Source: Streptococcus sp. oral taxon 058 str. F0407
GTDB lineage: Bacteria > Bacillota > Bacilli > Lactobacillales > Streptococcaceae
Assembly (NCBI RefSeq): GCF_000235485.1
Contig: NZ_JH378888.1
Coordinates: 403,616 to 467,615 of the forward strand
Reading direction: 5' to 3'
Length of the DNA stretch: 64,000 bases
The notes beneath the pieces were generated by a model. That model was not told where the DNA came from. It ran no database searches and worked only from the letters and a program-made list of their open reading frames with translations. Positions 16,816-25,503 of the stretch are shown here, one piece after another. Within the stretch, counting starts at the first letter, position 1; every line of letters begins with the position of its first letter. A program made the translations under genes and the position numbers.

Positions 16816-18804
16816 TTACATTTGCACAATCTTGCGATAGCTTCTTGAGGTAATCATAAAGATCAAAACGTAGACGATGAGGAAGATAGCACAGATGGAC
16901 AATGTAACGGTCAACATCATGGTCGCATCGAGTACCCCAATGACTTTTAGGATCAGGCTAAGCATATGATAGGCAAAGACAAGGTGTAGGAAGGCAAATA
17001 GCAAAGGGAGGAAGAAAACAGTTAGGACCTGTTTGTTGATAGTTTGCTTGATTTGCTTTTGATCGAGTCCGACCTTTTGCAAAATGATAAAGCGTTCACG
17101 ATCTTCATAGCCCTCAGAGATTTGTTTGTAATAGATAACGAGGACTGTTCCAACCATAAAGATGATAGAGAGGAAGATACCGATGAAGAAGACACCTCCA
17201 TAGAGGGCACTGATTTGTGCACTGCTATCAGCCAGATTGCTTCCGTATACATAGCTTCCCTCTTTGTTTAATTCTCTATTAAAGTTATTAAGGAATTTTG
17301 AAAAATCATCAGCGAGTTTGAGCTGTTCTTCCTCACTAGCTGTTACATTCATACCGCCATAAAGTTGATCAAAGAGAGAGGAATCCGGATATTGATCAAT
17401 AAAAGCTTGCAGATTAGGCACAACAAGATAATTGTAGTCAGATGTGAGAATGTTAAACTGATTTGGCACATGTTCCAGAACGAAATCATTTTTAATTTCT
17501 TCTTTAACAGTGTAAGTCTGGTCATTTAGAGTGAGTTCTTTCTGCCCTTCAAGCACCTTATTCTTAGTAAACAAGCCGACTTCATTGCCTGAAAGGGAGA
17601 GTTTTTGACCAGTCATGATTTCATAGTCTTTTTGATCAAAGACCATGAAAATGGTTTTCGGTTGGACAAAGTTATTCCCCTTTTTAAAGATACGGAGTTT
17701 GGTTCCATCTTGACTCTCGATGCCAAAATTGCTGTGACGAAAGACTTCTTTTTTGGTGACAGTTAATCCCTTATCGCTAGCATACTGACTCAAAAGTTTA
17801 TCTAAATCTTCTTTATCAACATTTCGCCCTGAAATTCCAAAATCATGTGGATTCATGAATTTCTTGAAGGTTTCTGAAGCCTTGAAGATACTAGTTGCAG
17901 CAGACATGGTCACCAAGACCATGGTTGAAAGAATGGCAATCGTCGCAAGACCAACCGCATTTTTCTTCATACGGAAGATGAGATTGGATACGGAAATCAT
18001 GTTGTTGGGTTGGTAATAATAACGCTTGTTTTTCTTCAAGATTTGTAGGAATACTGTAATCCCTGCATTAAACAAGAGATAGGTACCAAAGATTACCAGC
18101 AAGACTGCTACAAAGAAAATTATGAGTGCAGTTAAAGGATTTTCAACTGTCACTGCTAGGTAGTATCCTGAACCCAAACTGATTAATCCAAGAATCGTTT
18201 GCAAGCCCAAGAAACGTCCTTTTTTCTCACCACTGGCCTTCTCACGAGAGAGCTGAAGGGCATTCATGCGGGCTATGCGAAAGGCATTGATAAAAACCAA
18301 ACCTAGGAAAATAGCTCCAAAAATAAGGATAACTAGGATAAAGACGCTTGGTTGGAAAGTCGCTACGAGCTCCACCTTCATATTCATTAGCTTCAGAAGC
18401 AGAGCAAAGATTAGCTTATCAAAGAGAGCTCCTAGGCCAAGTCCAGCTGTCAAGGTTAGGGAACCAAATATAAGAAGCTCCTTAAAGACCATGCTGATTA
18501 AATGGCGTTTTTCTAATCCTAGCATGCCGTAAATCCCTAGTTCTTTGGAACGGTTTTTCATGACGAAACTATTGGCATAAAAGACAATGATAGCCGAAGC
18601 AATAGTGACAATCACCATCCCAAGACCAAGCGTCATAGAGATAGTCTCTCCCCCTCGAATATTGCCAATATTAGGGTTAAGTGTCAATGAGTAAAAGAGA
18701 TAAGTGATGGTCACAGCTAGGAGAACAGCTAAAGCAAAGGGATAGTAGAGTTTGCGGTTTTTGATTAAGTTAGATACCGCTAACTTATTGGTCAATCGAA
18801 ACAT
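16816..18804 (-). CDS. BceB-type ABC transporter permease (FtsX family)
   Basis: Permease of a peptide-sensing or detoxifying ABC transporter. The 662 residues show the BceB layout: FtsX-like helices at the N-terminus, a central group, a large extracytoplasmic domain at roughly residues 310-520, and two or three helices at the C-terminus. It lies one base after its ATPase gene. Pneumococcal transporters of this type give bacitracin resistance and work with a BceRS-like two-component system. No such kinase or regulator is in this window. Confidence 0.9.
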   Translation of the reverse strand: MFRLTNKLAVSNLIKNRKLYYPFALAVLLAVTITYLFYSLTLNPNIGNIRGGETISMTLGLGMVIVTIASAIIVFYANSFVMKNRSKELGIYGMLGLEKRHLISMVFKELLIFGSLTLTAGLGLGALFDKLIFALLLKLMNMKVELVATFQPSVFILVILIFGAIFLGLVFINAFRIARMNALQLSREKASGEKKGRFLGLQTILGLISLGSGYYLAVTVENPLTALIIFFVAVLLVIFGTYLLFNAGITVFLQILKKNKRYYYQPNNMISVSNLIFRMKKNAVGLATIAILSTMVLVTMSAATSIFKASETFKKFMNPHDFGISGRNVDKEDLDKLLSQYASDKGLTVTKKEVFRHSNFGIESQDGTKLRIFKKGNNFVQPKTIFMVFDQKDYEIMTGQKLSLSGNEVGLFTKNKVLEGQKELTLNDQTYTVKEEIKNDFVLEHVPNQFNILTSDYNYLVVPNLQAFIDQYPDSSLFDQLYGGMNVTASEEEQLKLADDFSKFLNNFNRELNKEGSYVYGSNLADSSAQISALYGGVFFIGIFLSIIFMVGTVLVIYYKQISEGYEDRERFIILQKVGLDQKQIKQTINKQVLTVFFLPLLFAFLHLVFAYHMLSLILKVIGVLDATMMLTVTLSICAIFLIVYVLIFMITSRSYRKIVQM

Positions 18805-18805
18805 A

Positions 18806-19564
18806 CTAATTCACCTCGCTCGCCATGACTGTCAAGGTATCAGAGATTTCTTGGAACATCTGACGTTCTGTCTTTTCTCCACGGTAGATTTGGTTGTAAA
18901 GAATGCCGTCCTTGATAAAGAGAACGCGCTTGGCCCTGCTAGCTGCCGCTGTTGAGTGGGTTACCATGAGAATGGTTTGCCCACGCTCATTGATTTCATC
19001 AAAAACATCTAGAAGAGCTGCGGACGACTTGGAGTCAAGGGCTCCTGTTGGCTCATCGGCAAGGAGAATTTCAGGCTCGGTAATGATGGCGCGTGCTACT
19101 GCAACCCGCTGTTTTTGCCCACCAGAGATCTCATAAGGGTACTTCTCTTGCAATTGGTTGATGCCCAAATTTTCAGCGGTTACTACCAATTTTTTCATCA
19201 TCTCCGTAATGGGCTTTCTTGACAAGACCAAGGGAAGCAAGATATTGTCCTTAACAGACAGGGTATCTAGTAAGTTAAAGTCTTGGAAGACGAAGCCTAA
19301 CTTCTCACGACGGAAGCTCGAAGCCTGAGAATTTTTAATGGTTGCTGTGTCTGTTCCATTTAGATACACCTGTCCCCGAGTTGGTTTGTCAAGCATCGCT
19401 AGGATGTTGAGTAGGGTGGATTTCCCAGAACCAGATTCTCCCATGATGGCAACGTAGTCACCCTTTTCTACTGTAAAGTGAATGTCTTTAAGGGCCTCTA
19501 CTTGGTTGCCTTGAAAACGTGTTTTGTAGATTTTTTGAACGTGTTTTACATCTAAAAGTGTCAT
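18806..19564 (-). CDS. BceA-type ABC transporter ATP-binding protein
   Basis: ATPase partner of the adjacent permease, 252 residues. It contains Walker [10 protein letters not shown], the Q-loop FQDFNLLD, the signature SGGQKQR and Walker [12 protein letters not shown], the MacB/LolD-type group used by BceAB transporters. It overlaps the regulatory unit containing a 36-codon ORF, 13 bases upstream. Antimicrobial-peptide detoxification is inferred from the family and the operator upstream. Confidence 0.93.
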   Translation of the reverse strand: MTLLDVKHVQKIYKTRFQGNQVEALKDIHFTVEKGDYVAIMGESGSGKSTLLNILAMLDKPTRGQVYLNGTDTATIKNSQASSFRREKLGFVFQDFNLLDTLSVKDNILLPLVLSRKPITEMMKKLVVTAENLGINQLQEKYPYEISGGQKQRVAVARAIITEPEILLADEPTGALDSKSSAALLDVFDEINERGQTILMVTHSTAAASRAKRVLFIKDGILYNQIYRGEKTERQMFQEISDTLTVMASEVN

Positions 19565-19577
19565 GATTTTCTCCTTC

Positions 19578-19688
19578 TTAATATCCCATCAATTGAAATT
19601 GTGCTTGCATCATAGCGCATCCTAGTTGAACACGCTCGATATCTTTTTGACTTGGTTTTCTTCTTTTCTTTTGTAAGATTTGTTTCAT
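19578..19688 (-). CDS. 36-residue cationic small protein ahead of the Bce-type transporter
   Basis: ATG 19688 with a strong AAAGGAG site opens a 36-codon frame. The product starts MKQILQKKRRKPSQKD and ends QAQFQLMGY, with a very basic first half (eight Lys/Arg in the first 11 residues after Met) and an amphipathic second half. It has no signal peptide. It stops 13 bases before the ATPase gene, so it is probably the first gene of that transcript. I do not recognise the family. The good ribosome binding site, operon position and operator upstream argue that it is translated; a regulatory or leader role is possible. Confidence 0.6.
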   Translation of the reverse strand: MKQILQKKRRKPSQKDIERVQLGCAMMQAQFQLMGY

Positions 19689-19772
19689 GTTATTACTCCT
19701 TTGTTCTTTATGAGTCTAGTTTATCGCAAAAAAAGACGGCTTGCCATAACCTAACCTTACAAAAGAGACTTT

Positions 19773-19794
19773 AATCTTACATTTTTGTAAGATT
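19773..19794. promoter_or_regulatory. Bce-type operator
   Basis: Perfect 9-base inverted repeat AATCTTACA-N4-TGTAAGATT. Its core TTACA-N4-TGTAA fits exactly the BceR-type consensus TNACA-N4-TGTAA known from B. subtilis. It lies 85-106 bases upstream of the small ORF that opens the transporter operon. A TTACA half-site lies next to it at 19757-19761. Confidence 0.8.
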
Positions 19795-19852
19795 GAAGAA
19801 TATCAAGCAATTTCGCTATCAATATTTTACCATAAAAGAAATACAAGAAGAA

Positions 19853-19874
19853 AACCCTTGAAAATACAAGGGTT
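19853..19874 (-). terminator. terminator of the PspC-family gene
   Basis: AACCCTTG / CAAGGGTT stem with a 6-base loop and TTTTCTTCTT beyond it on the minus strand, about 70 bases past the stop of the PspC-domain gene. Confidence 0.8.
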
Positions 19875-19944
19875 AAAATTCACTTCTTTTTCTAATTTCC
19901 TTGAGAAACGAAGAAATTATCTATAAACTATTTCCAAATTCGAC

Positions 19945-20217
19945 TCACCAAAACCAGCCATCATCATCATTGATTGGTTGAGCTTCTTTGATTTTTCGTG
20001 GTCCTGTTCCGTACATTTCTGCTTCGATTTCTTCCTTAGTTGGCAGGATTGAGGCGAGGATGATGTAAATTATCACACCAACTCCAAAATTTGATATGGT
20101 AAAAATTGCGAAGAGAAAGCGAACTAGGGTTACATCAAAATTCCACTTGTCTGATAGACCCGCTAAAACTCCTGATACCATACGATTTCGTCTCATTTTA
20201 TAAAATTTTGTATTCAT
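19945..20217 (-). CDS. PspC-domain membrane protein
   Basis: About 90 residues from ATG 20217, chosen because GAGGAAACA gives a good ribosome binding site; the longer reading to 20277 has none. The PspC domain begins near residue 7 (MRRNRMVSGVLAGLSDKW), followed by one long hydrophobic segment (IFTISNFGVGVIIYIILASIL) and an acidic C-terminus ending DDDGWFW. In streptococci such genes belong to the LiaFSR cell-envelope stress response. An extended -10 (TGC-TATACT, 20249-20254) indicates its own promoter. The stress role is from family knowledge. Confidence 0.88.
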   Translation of the reverse strand: MNTKFYKMRRNRMVSGVLAGLSDKWNFDVTLVRFLFAIFTISNFGVGVIIYIILASILPTKEEIEAEMYGTGPRKIKEAQPINDDDGWFW

Positions 20218-20276
20218 GATTGTTTCCTCTTTCGGTATTCTTACAAGTAGTATAGCATGAATCAGAACTATCAACA

Positions 20277-20720
20277 TCAGTCCTTAGGCTGATTTAAGAT
20301 GACGAGTTTACCTCGGCAGACGCCACAGCGATAGCGCTTGGTATCAATCCTTCTCTTACGCTGATAACTTTGCTGGCAAGATTGGCACTGATAGACTAGG
20401 TAGGTACTTTGGGCTTTCAAAGGGGGAACAAAGCGCAGTCCATCCACTTCTTTCAAAAGTTCCTTAAAATCTCGGTCCTTGTGGCGATAACCCTTCTTTT
20501 GAAAATAAAGGTGATAGTGACAGAGTTCATGGCGCACGATTTTGCGAAAGACTTCCAAACCTAGTTCGTTATAAACCTTGGGATTAAAATCCAAATGCCC
20601 ATCCTTTGGGAAAAATCGGCCACCTGTCGTTCGCAGACGAGAATTCCACTGGGCTTGGTGCGTGAAAGGTCTACCAAAGTCTTCTAGGGAAACAGACTTA
20701 ACGTACTCAGTCAGATTCAT
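20277..20720 (-). CDS. SprT-like zinc-dependent protein
   Basis: A 147-residue SprT-family protein, a possible metalloprotease related to Spartan. The zinc-protease motif HELCH is at residues 64-68, with a C-terminal zinc ribbon formed by Cys112, Cys115, Cys132 and Cys135. The start overlaps the end of tex by 14 bases, and tex with a sprT-like gene is a recurring pair in streptococci. The biological role is not known; DNA-protein crosslink repair is only an analogy. Confidence 0.88.
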   Translation of the reverse strand: MNLTEYVKSVSLEDFGRPFTHQAQWNSRLRTTGGRFFPKDGHLDFNPKVYNELGLEVFRKIVRHELCHYHLYFQKKGYRHKDRDFKELLKEVDGLRFVPPLKAQSTYLVYQCQSCQQSYQRKRRIDTKRYRCGVCRGKLVILNQPKD

Positions 20721-22836
20721 CTGGAGCTAAGAGCGACAGATTGACTTTTTCACGTTCAGTATCGATTTTCTTAACCCAAACCGTTACCAAATCCCCAACT
20801 GACACCACTTGGCTGGGATGTTTGATAAATTTACGGCTCATATGCGAAATATGAATCAAGCCGTCCTCATGAATCCCGATATCAACGAAGGCACCGAAGT
20901 CAACGACATTCCGTACCACACCTTCCAGCTTCTGACCAACAACTAAGTCCTTGATATCTAGGACATCTTGACGGAGTACTGGAGCATCAAAAGAGTCACG
21001 GAAATCACGACCTGGTTTGAGTAGATCTGCAATAATATCTTTGAGGGTTTCCGGTCCAAGTTCTAGCTCTTGCGCCATTTCCTTGACTGAAAGGGACTTC
21101 AGCTTATTTTGGACTTCTTCATTTAAGTCCTTGATATCCAAGCGTTTGAAGAGTTCCTTGACAGCAGCATAGTTCTCTGGGTGAACTCCTGTATTATCGA
21201 GGATATTGCTACTTTCAGGAATACGGAGGAAACCAGCAGCCTGCTCAAAGGCTTTGGCACCGAGCCGAGGAACCTTCTTGATTTGAGCGCGTGAAGTGAT
21301 TTTTCCTTCTTCCTCACGGTATTTGACGATATTTTCAGAAATGGTTTTATTGAGTCCAGCTACGTGGGAAAGAAGAGCTGGGCTGGCTGTGTTGACATTG
21401 ACACCGACTTGGTTGACCACCGTATCGACAACAAAATCCAGACTCTCAGATAGTTTCTTCTGACTGACATCGTGTTGGTATTGACCGACACCGATTGACT
21501 TAGGATCAATTTTGACCAACTCCGCAAGTGGGTCTTGTAAACGACGGGCGATAGAGATAGCCGAGCGTTTTTCAACGGTTAAGTCTGGGAATTCCTGACG
21601 AGCAAGCTCGCTGGCAGAGTAGACCGAAGCGCCACTTTCATTGACGATAACATAGCTGACCTCTGGAAAATTTTTAAGAACTTCCGCCACAAAGGCTTCA
21701 CTTTCACGACTGGCCGTTCCGTTTCCGATGGCGATAATTTCTACGCCGTACTGACCAATCAAGTCAGCCAAGTCTCGCTTGGCTTCTTCAATCTGACGAG
21801 CAGAGGCTGGTTTAACGGGATAAATGACTTGAGTCGTCAGCATTTTCCCCGTCGCATCAACGACAGCCAGCTTGGCACCTGTACGAAAGGCAGGGTCAAA
21901 TCCTAAAACCACGCGCCCTTTCAGTGGAGCAACCAAGAGGAGATTGCGCAGATTGTCCGAAAAGAGTTGGATAGCCCCTTCTTCCGCTTTCTCAGTCAAT
22001 TCTGTCCGAATGCGGCGCTCGATAGCAGGCAAGACTTTTTTCTTAACAGATTGCTGGATAACTTCATCAATATAGGCGTTCTTCACCTTGAAACGAGCAG
22101 CAAAGAAAGCTAGAATACGATCCGTTGCATGTTCAAAACCAACCTTCAGTATGCCAAGTTTTTCCCCACGGTTGAGGGCCAAGGTTCGATAGCCCTGCAT
22201 GTTCCCAACAGTCTCAGAGAAATCATAATAAATCTGAAAAACTTGTTTTTCATCAAGACTCTCATCCTTGACTTGCGAGGTGATTTTAGAGTGTCTCAGC
22301 ACTTCCTGATAGGTCATAGCACGTAGATTGACATCTTCCGATAAGGCTTCTACCAAGATATCAACTGCTCCAGCTAAGGTTTCTTGACCAGTCGCAAATC
22401 CTTCACAGACAAATTTCTCAGCCTCTTTCTCTAAGTCAGCTACGTTTTGCAAAATCAAGCGTGCGAGAGGGAAGAGTCCAGCTTCACGGGCAATGGTTGC
22501 CTTAGTTCGACGATTTTCCTTGTAAGGAAGATAAAGTTCTTCTACGTCTGCTAATTTCTCAGCTACCAAGATAGCTTCTTCCAATTCCTTAGTTAGCTTG
22601 CCTTGTTCTTGAATCTTAGCCAAGACAGCTTCTTTACGCTCATTGAGATTAGTCAGGCTTTTATCCAAGTCGATAATGGCCTTAATCGCCACTTCATCCA
22701 GACTACCAGTCATGTCCTTGCGGTAACGTGCGATGAAGGGAATCGTCGCCCCTTCTGCCGTCAAACTTAGAACAGTATCGATTTGCTTTAACGTTACACC
22801 CAAATCTTGGGAGATTTTTTCATATTTTTTATCCAT
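20707..22836 (-). CDS. tex: Tex-family RNA-binding transcription accessory protein
   Basis: A 709-residue Tex protein. In order: N-terminal helix-turn-helix region, a YqgF/RNase H-like domain around residues 325-450 ([19 protein letters not shown]), helix-hairpin-helix repeats near 480-560, and an S1 RNA-binding domain at 635-705 ([26 protein letters not shown]). It is thought to bind RNA and influence transcription. It is in one piece with normal length and is followed by the sprT-like gene. Confidence 0.95.
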   Translation of the reverse strand: MDKKYEKISQDLGVTLKQIDTVLSLTAEGATIPFIARYRKDMTGSLDEVAIKAIIDLDKSLTNLNERKEAVLAKIQEQGKLTKELEEAILVAEKLADVEELYLPYKENRRTKATIAREAGLFPLARLILQNVADLEKEAEKFVCEGFATGQETLAGAVDILVEALSEDVNLRAMTYQEVLRHSKITSQVKDESLDEKQVFQIYYDFSETVGNMQGYRTLALNRGEKLGILKVGFEHATDRILAFFAARFKVKNAYIDEVIQQSVKKKVLPAIERRIRTELTEKAEEGAIQLFSDNLRNLLLVAPLKGRVVLGFDPAFRTGAKLAVVDATGKMLTTQVIYPVKPASARQIEEAKRDLADLIGQYGVEIIAIGNGTASRESEAFVAEVLKNFPEVSYVIVNESGASVYSASELARQEFPDLTVEKRSAISIARRLQDPLAELVKIDPKSIGVGQYQHDVSQKKLSESLDFVVDTVVNQVGVNVNTASPALLSHVAGLNKTISENIVKYREEEGKITSRAQIKKVPRLGAKAFEQAAGFLRIPESSNILDNTGVHPENYAAVKELFKRLDIKDLNEEVQNKLKSLSVKEMAQELELGPETLKDIIADLLKPGRDFRDSFDAPVLRQDVLDIKDLVVGQKLEGVVRNVVDFGAFVDIGIHEDGLIHISHMSRKFIKHPSQVVSVGDLVTVWVKKIDTEREKVNLSLLAPDESD

Positions 22837-22972
22837 AAACCTATTATACCATAAGGGACAAGGCTTGTTTCACCTTATCTGTTTTTACCTCTTTAATTCT
22901 CAAAATAAAAATAATCCCTTTTCCGTAAAATAATAGTATAATAGAGGTAGAATTTAGAAAAGAGGTAGGCCC

Positions 22973-23104
22973 ATGGCTGTTAAATTTACGAAAACTGATG
23001 ACTTGGACAAGATGTTTGAAGAATTTGCCAAACTTCCTGACTTAACACAGGTCACTTTTCCAGATGGCAAAGATAAAAAAGAAAAAGTTGAGAAGAAAAA
23101 ATAG
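22973..23104 (+). CDS. 43-residue acidic/lysine-rich small protein
   Basis: ATG 22973, preceded by AGAGGT and a -10 TATAAT at 22937-22942, opens a 43-codon frame. The product begins MAVKFTKTDDLDKMFEEF and has a charged Lys/Asp tail (DKKEKVEKKK). It has no hydrophobic segment. Its stop codon directly abuts the ATG of the following permease gene, so the two are translationally coupled. I recognise it only as a small protein that recurs next to this permease in Mitis-group genomes; no function can be assigned. Confidence 0.72.
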   Translation: MAVKFTKTDDLDKMFEEFAKLPDLTQVTFPDGKDKKEKVEKKK

Positions 23105-24010
23105 ATGACGATTTTCCAATCTCTTCCTCCTAGTGTATTACAAGCAGGGGCTATTTTTCTCTCCATCATAATCGAAGCCCTTCCTTTTGTTCTGATTGGG
23201 AGCCTCATTTCAGGCTGTATTGAAGTCTATATCACGCCTGATAAAGTCACTGAATTTCTCCCTCGCAATCGTTGGGGGAGGATTTTTTTTGGTACCTTCA
23301 TCAGCTTTCTCTTTCCCTCTTGCGAGTGTGGAATCGTTCCCATCATCAATCGTTTTCTGGAAAAAAAGGTGCCCAGCTACACAGCGGTTCCCTTTCTGGT
23401 GACTGCTCCCATTATCAATCCTATCGTTCTTTTCGCTACTTACTCTGCCTTTGGCAATTCAATAAAGCTTGCCTTCTTGCGAGCGCTGGGAGCTATTGTG
23501 ATTGCTTTGGTGTTTGGGATTTTCCTAGGATTTTTCTGGAAGGAACCCATTCAAAAAGAGAATCCTATCACTTGTCACGAACATGACTTTTCACACTTAA
23601 CTCCTGCTAGAAAGGTCTTTCAGGTCTTTATACAAGCTATTGATGAGTTTTTCGATATGGGTCGTTACTTGGTCTTTGGTTGTCTCTTTGCTGCTATCGT
23701 GCAGGTCTATGTCCCGACTCGGATCCTGACCTCTATCAGCTCTAGTCCAGTCCTTGCGATTCTCTTGCTCATGTTTCTTGCCTTTCTCCTTTCCCTTTGT
23801 AGCGAGGCGGACGCCTTTATAGGAGCTTCTCTCCTCTCGAGCTTCGGCCTTGCGCCAGTCCTTGCTTTTCTGGTCATTGGCCCCATGCTTGATATCAAAA
23901 ATCTCCTCATGATGAAACACTATCTCAAAGCGCGCTTCATCTGGCAATTCATGGGCATCGTGACTCTGCTTGTCTTGCTTTATTCTTACACGATAGGAGT
24001 GATGCTATGA
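23105..24010 (+). CDS. DUF318/YraQ-like permease
   Basis: Membrane protein of 301 residues with about eight helices in two repeats. It belongs to the DUF318 (YraQ/ArsP-like) permease family. Conserved polar motifs are FPSCECGIVPI around residues 74-84 and LCSEADAFIGASL around 235-247, where cysteines in each repeat might bind metal or thiols. The transported substrate is unknown. It overlaps the next gene by four bases, and the pair with a TIGR03943 protein is common in Firmicutes, suggesting one complex. Confidence 0.85.
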   Translation: MTIFQSLPPSVLQAGAIFLSIIIEALPFVLIGSLISGCIEVYITPDKVTEFLPRNRWGRIFFGTFISFLFPSCECGIVPIINRFLEKKVPSYTAVPFLVTAPIINPIVLFATYSAFGNSIKLAFLRALGAIVIALVFGIFLGFFWKEPIQKENPITCHEHDFSHLTPARKVFQVFIQAIDEFFDMGRYLVFGCLFAAIVQVYVPTRILTSISSSPVLAILLLMFLAFLLSLCSEADAFIGASLLSSFGLAPVLAFLVIGPMLDIKNLLMMKHYLKARFIWQFMGIVTLLVLLYSYTIGVML

Positions 24011-24828
24011 TCCGATTTTTCATTCTACTGGGCTATTTTGCTCTGACCCTTTATCTGCAGCTATCTGGCAAGCTTAGCCACTACATTAACCTCCACTATT
24101 CCTATCTAGTCTATATCTCCATGATCCTTTCTCTTCTGTTGGCTCTGGTCCAATTCTATATCTGGATCAAGAAAATTAACTCTCACAGCCATATGGAAAG
24201 TCGGCGAACTAGACAAATCAGTATCCTTTTACTGTCTCTACCTCTCTTGATTGGAATTGCCTTTCCGACGGTAAGTTTGGACTCGAGAACCGTATCTGCC
24301 AAAGGCTATCATTTCCCGCTTGCTGAGGGAATCGATACAGCTATTCAGGCAAACGAAGGCACATCCAGTCAATACCTCAAACCCGATACCAGTACCTATT
24401 TTTCCAAGTCTGCTTATGAAAAGGAAATGCGGACTACAGCTGATAAATACCTCTCCCTGTCAATCATTCAAGTCACAGACGAAAACTATATGGAATTCAT
24501 GGAAGTTCTCTATGATTATCCACAAGAGTTTGAAGGAAAGAAAATCGAGTTTACAGGCTTTGTCTATAACGATCCCAGTCATCCAGATAGCCAGTTCCTC
24601 TTTCGCTTTGGGATTATTCACTGTATCGCTGACTCTGGTGTATATGGACTCTTGACCAAGGGAAACTCACGCCAGTATCCTGACAACACCTGGATTACCG
24701 CTAGAGGAACCCTGACCCTCCACTACCATAAAGAACTCAAACAAAAACTCCCAACACTGGAAGTGGAGAGTTTCACAAAAGTAGACAAACCAGAAAATCC
24801 TTACGTCTATCGTGTGTTTCAAAAGTAA
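24007..24828 (+). CDS. TIGR03943-family membrane protein
   Basis: A 273-residue partner of the preceding permease. It has two N-terminal membrane segments, a linker, a third hydrophobic segment around residues 75-90, then a large soluble extracytoplasmic domain with LYDYPQEFEGKKIEFTGFVYN and an OB-like arrangement near residues 160-270. It starts inside the permease stop (4-base overlap). The TIGR03943 family is described as a putative permease subunit; no substrate is known. Confidence 0.82.
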   Translation: MIRFFILLGYFALTLYLQLSGKLSHYINLHYSYLVYISMILSLLLALVQFYIWIKKINSHSHMESRRTRQISILLLSLPLLIGIAFPTVSLDSRTVSAKGYHFPLAEGIDTAIQANEGTSSQYLKPDTSTYFSKSAYEKEMRTTADKYLSLSIIQVTDENYMEFMEVLYDYPQEFEGKKIEFTGFVYNDPSHPDSQFLFRFGIIHCIADSGVYGLLTKGNSRQYPDNTWITARGTLTLHYHKELKQKLPTLEVESFTKVDKPENPYVYRVFQK

Positions 24829-24837
24829 CCCGACAAC

Positions 24838-24872
24838 AGACAAATTACTTTTTAAAGTAGTTTGTCTTTTTT
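24838..24872 (+). terminator. terminator of the permease operon
   Basis: AGACAAATTACTT / AAAGTAGTTTGTCT stem with a short loop followed by seven T on the plus strand, starting 10 bases after the last stop codon. Confidence 0.88.
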
Positions 24873-24921
24873 GTTCTCCTAGTTCAACAAAATCAACAGA
24901 CAACCTTTCAAGCAATAGAAA

Positions 24922-24952
24922 AAGTCCCAAGAAATAAGATTTCTCGAGACCA
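24922..24952 (-). terminator. orphan minus-strand terminator-like hairpin
   Basis: On the minus strand GTCTCGAGAAAT-CTT-ATTTCTTGGGAC (12-base stem including wobble pairs) followed by TTTTTC. No annotated minus-strand gene ends here. It may close transcripts from the short peptide gene at 25.1 kb or from a GATAAT promoter near 24.98-25.0 kb. The surrounding 24873-25127 contains no other gene I can support. Confidence 0.55.
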
Positions 24953-25039
24953 TAAAAATGTTAACAAGATAGGGTTGACAATTATCACATATCATAGCTT
25001 AACTGCAATAGAGTTGTGATAGAAAACGTTGATTTACTA

Positions 25040-25111
25040 GAAAAATAAAACTCATATTAAACTGAATATTTCAGTTTCTTACTGGCATAAAGCTATTTGA
25101 GTTTAATTTAA
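25040..25111 (-). terminator. nested hairpins, probable terminator of the short-peptide transcript
   Basis: An outer AAACTCA / TGAGTTT pair encloses the palindrome AAACTGAA-N3-TTCAGTTT (25063-25081). On the minus strand it runs into TATTTTTC. It begins about 20 bases after the stop of the 16-codon ORF. Confidence 0.55.
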
Positions 25112-25127
25112 CAACCACTAACCTCTA

Positions 25128-25178
25128 TTAACGCCACCAAATGCTGAACCACAAACGGAAGTAGAATCCTAAGAACAT
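25128..25178 (-). CDS. 16-residue aromatic peptide gene (candidate signal, leader or toxin peptide)
   Basis: The reading frame MFLGFYFRLWFSIWWR starts at ATG 25178, eight bases after an AAAGGAGG site, and ends in TAA. Nine of its 16 residues are Phe, Trp or Tyr, it has a WW pair next to the C-terminus, and only two charges. It has a consensus promoter and a downstream hairpin, so it seems to be its own short transcription unit of about 170-190 bases. I do not recognise a family. Double-Trp short hydrophobic peptides are known as Rgg/ComR-type pheromones, but such a regulator is not adjacent; a TPR-only protein gene lies 325 bases upstream. A type I toxin is an alternative. Confidence 0.5.
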   Translation of the reverse strand: MFLGFYFRLWFSIWWR

Positions 25179-25221
25179 AATGTGCACCTCCTTTTGAAAA
25201 ACGTTTTTCCATCTCAACTAT

Positions 25222-25250
25222 ATTATATATTTTCTTGTGGAGAATTGCAA
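25222..25250 (-). promoter_or_regulatory. promoter of the 16-residue peptide gene
   Basis: On the minus strand TTGCAA (25245-25250), 17-base spacer, TATAAT (25222-25227). The predicted transcript starts about 37 bases before the ATG. Confidence 0.75.
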
Positions 25251-25404
25251 ATTTTTTCAGTCAAATTACTAGCTTTTTTCAAAAAAATATGATAAAACGC
25301 AAAATTTTATATTAAAAATAGTTATTTACTTTCGGTTTCTGTAAAATGAAGGCATAATATAAATGCACTAAGTCCCATAACTGGATTTTTTCTGTTAAAA
25401 TTTT

Positions 25405-25450
25405 GAGGCTAGTTCATAACTTCCAACTGTTGAAATTATGAACTAGCCTC
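25405..25450. terminator. 15-base perfect hairpin, possible small-RNA terminator
   Basis: GAGGCTAGTTCATAA / TTATGAACTAGCCTC with a 16-base loop. It is followed by TTTTC on the plus strand and by AAAATTTT on the minus strand, so direction is unclear. It might end the TPR gene transcript (stop at 25504) or a short plus-strand RNA starting near a CATAAT/TAATAT at about 25355. The rest of 25251-25404 is AT-rich with no gene I can support. Confidence 0.55.
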
Positions 25451-25503
25451 TTTTCTGCGCCATGAAACTCCGCTTTTTACTGTTTTTCTTCAGCTCAGTT
25501 GGA

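Noticed and set aside
24974-25000. TTGACA at 24974 as a plus-strand promoter
   Set aside because: No -10 at a 16-18 base spacing and no reading frame or terminator in that direction nearby.
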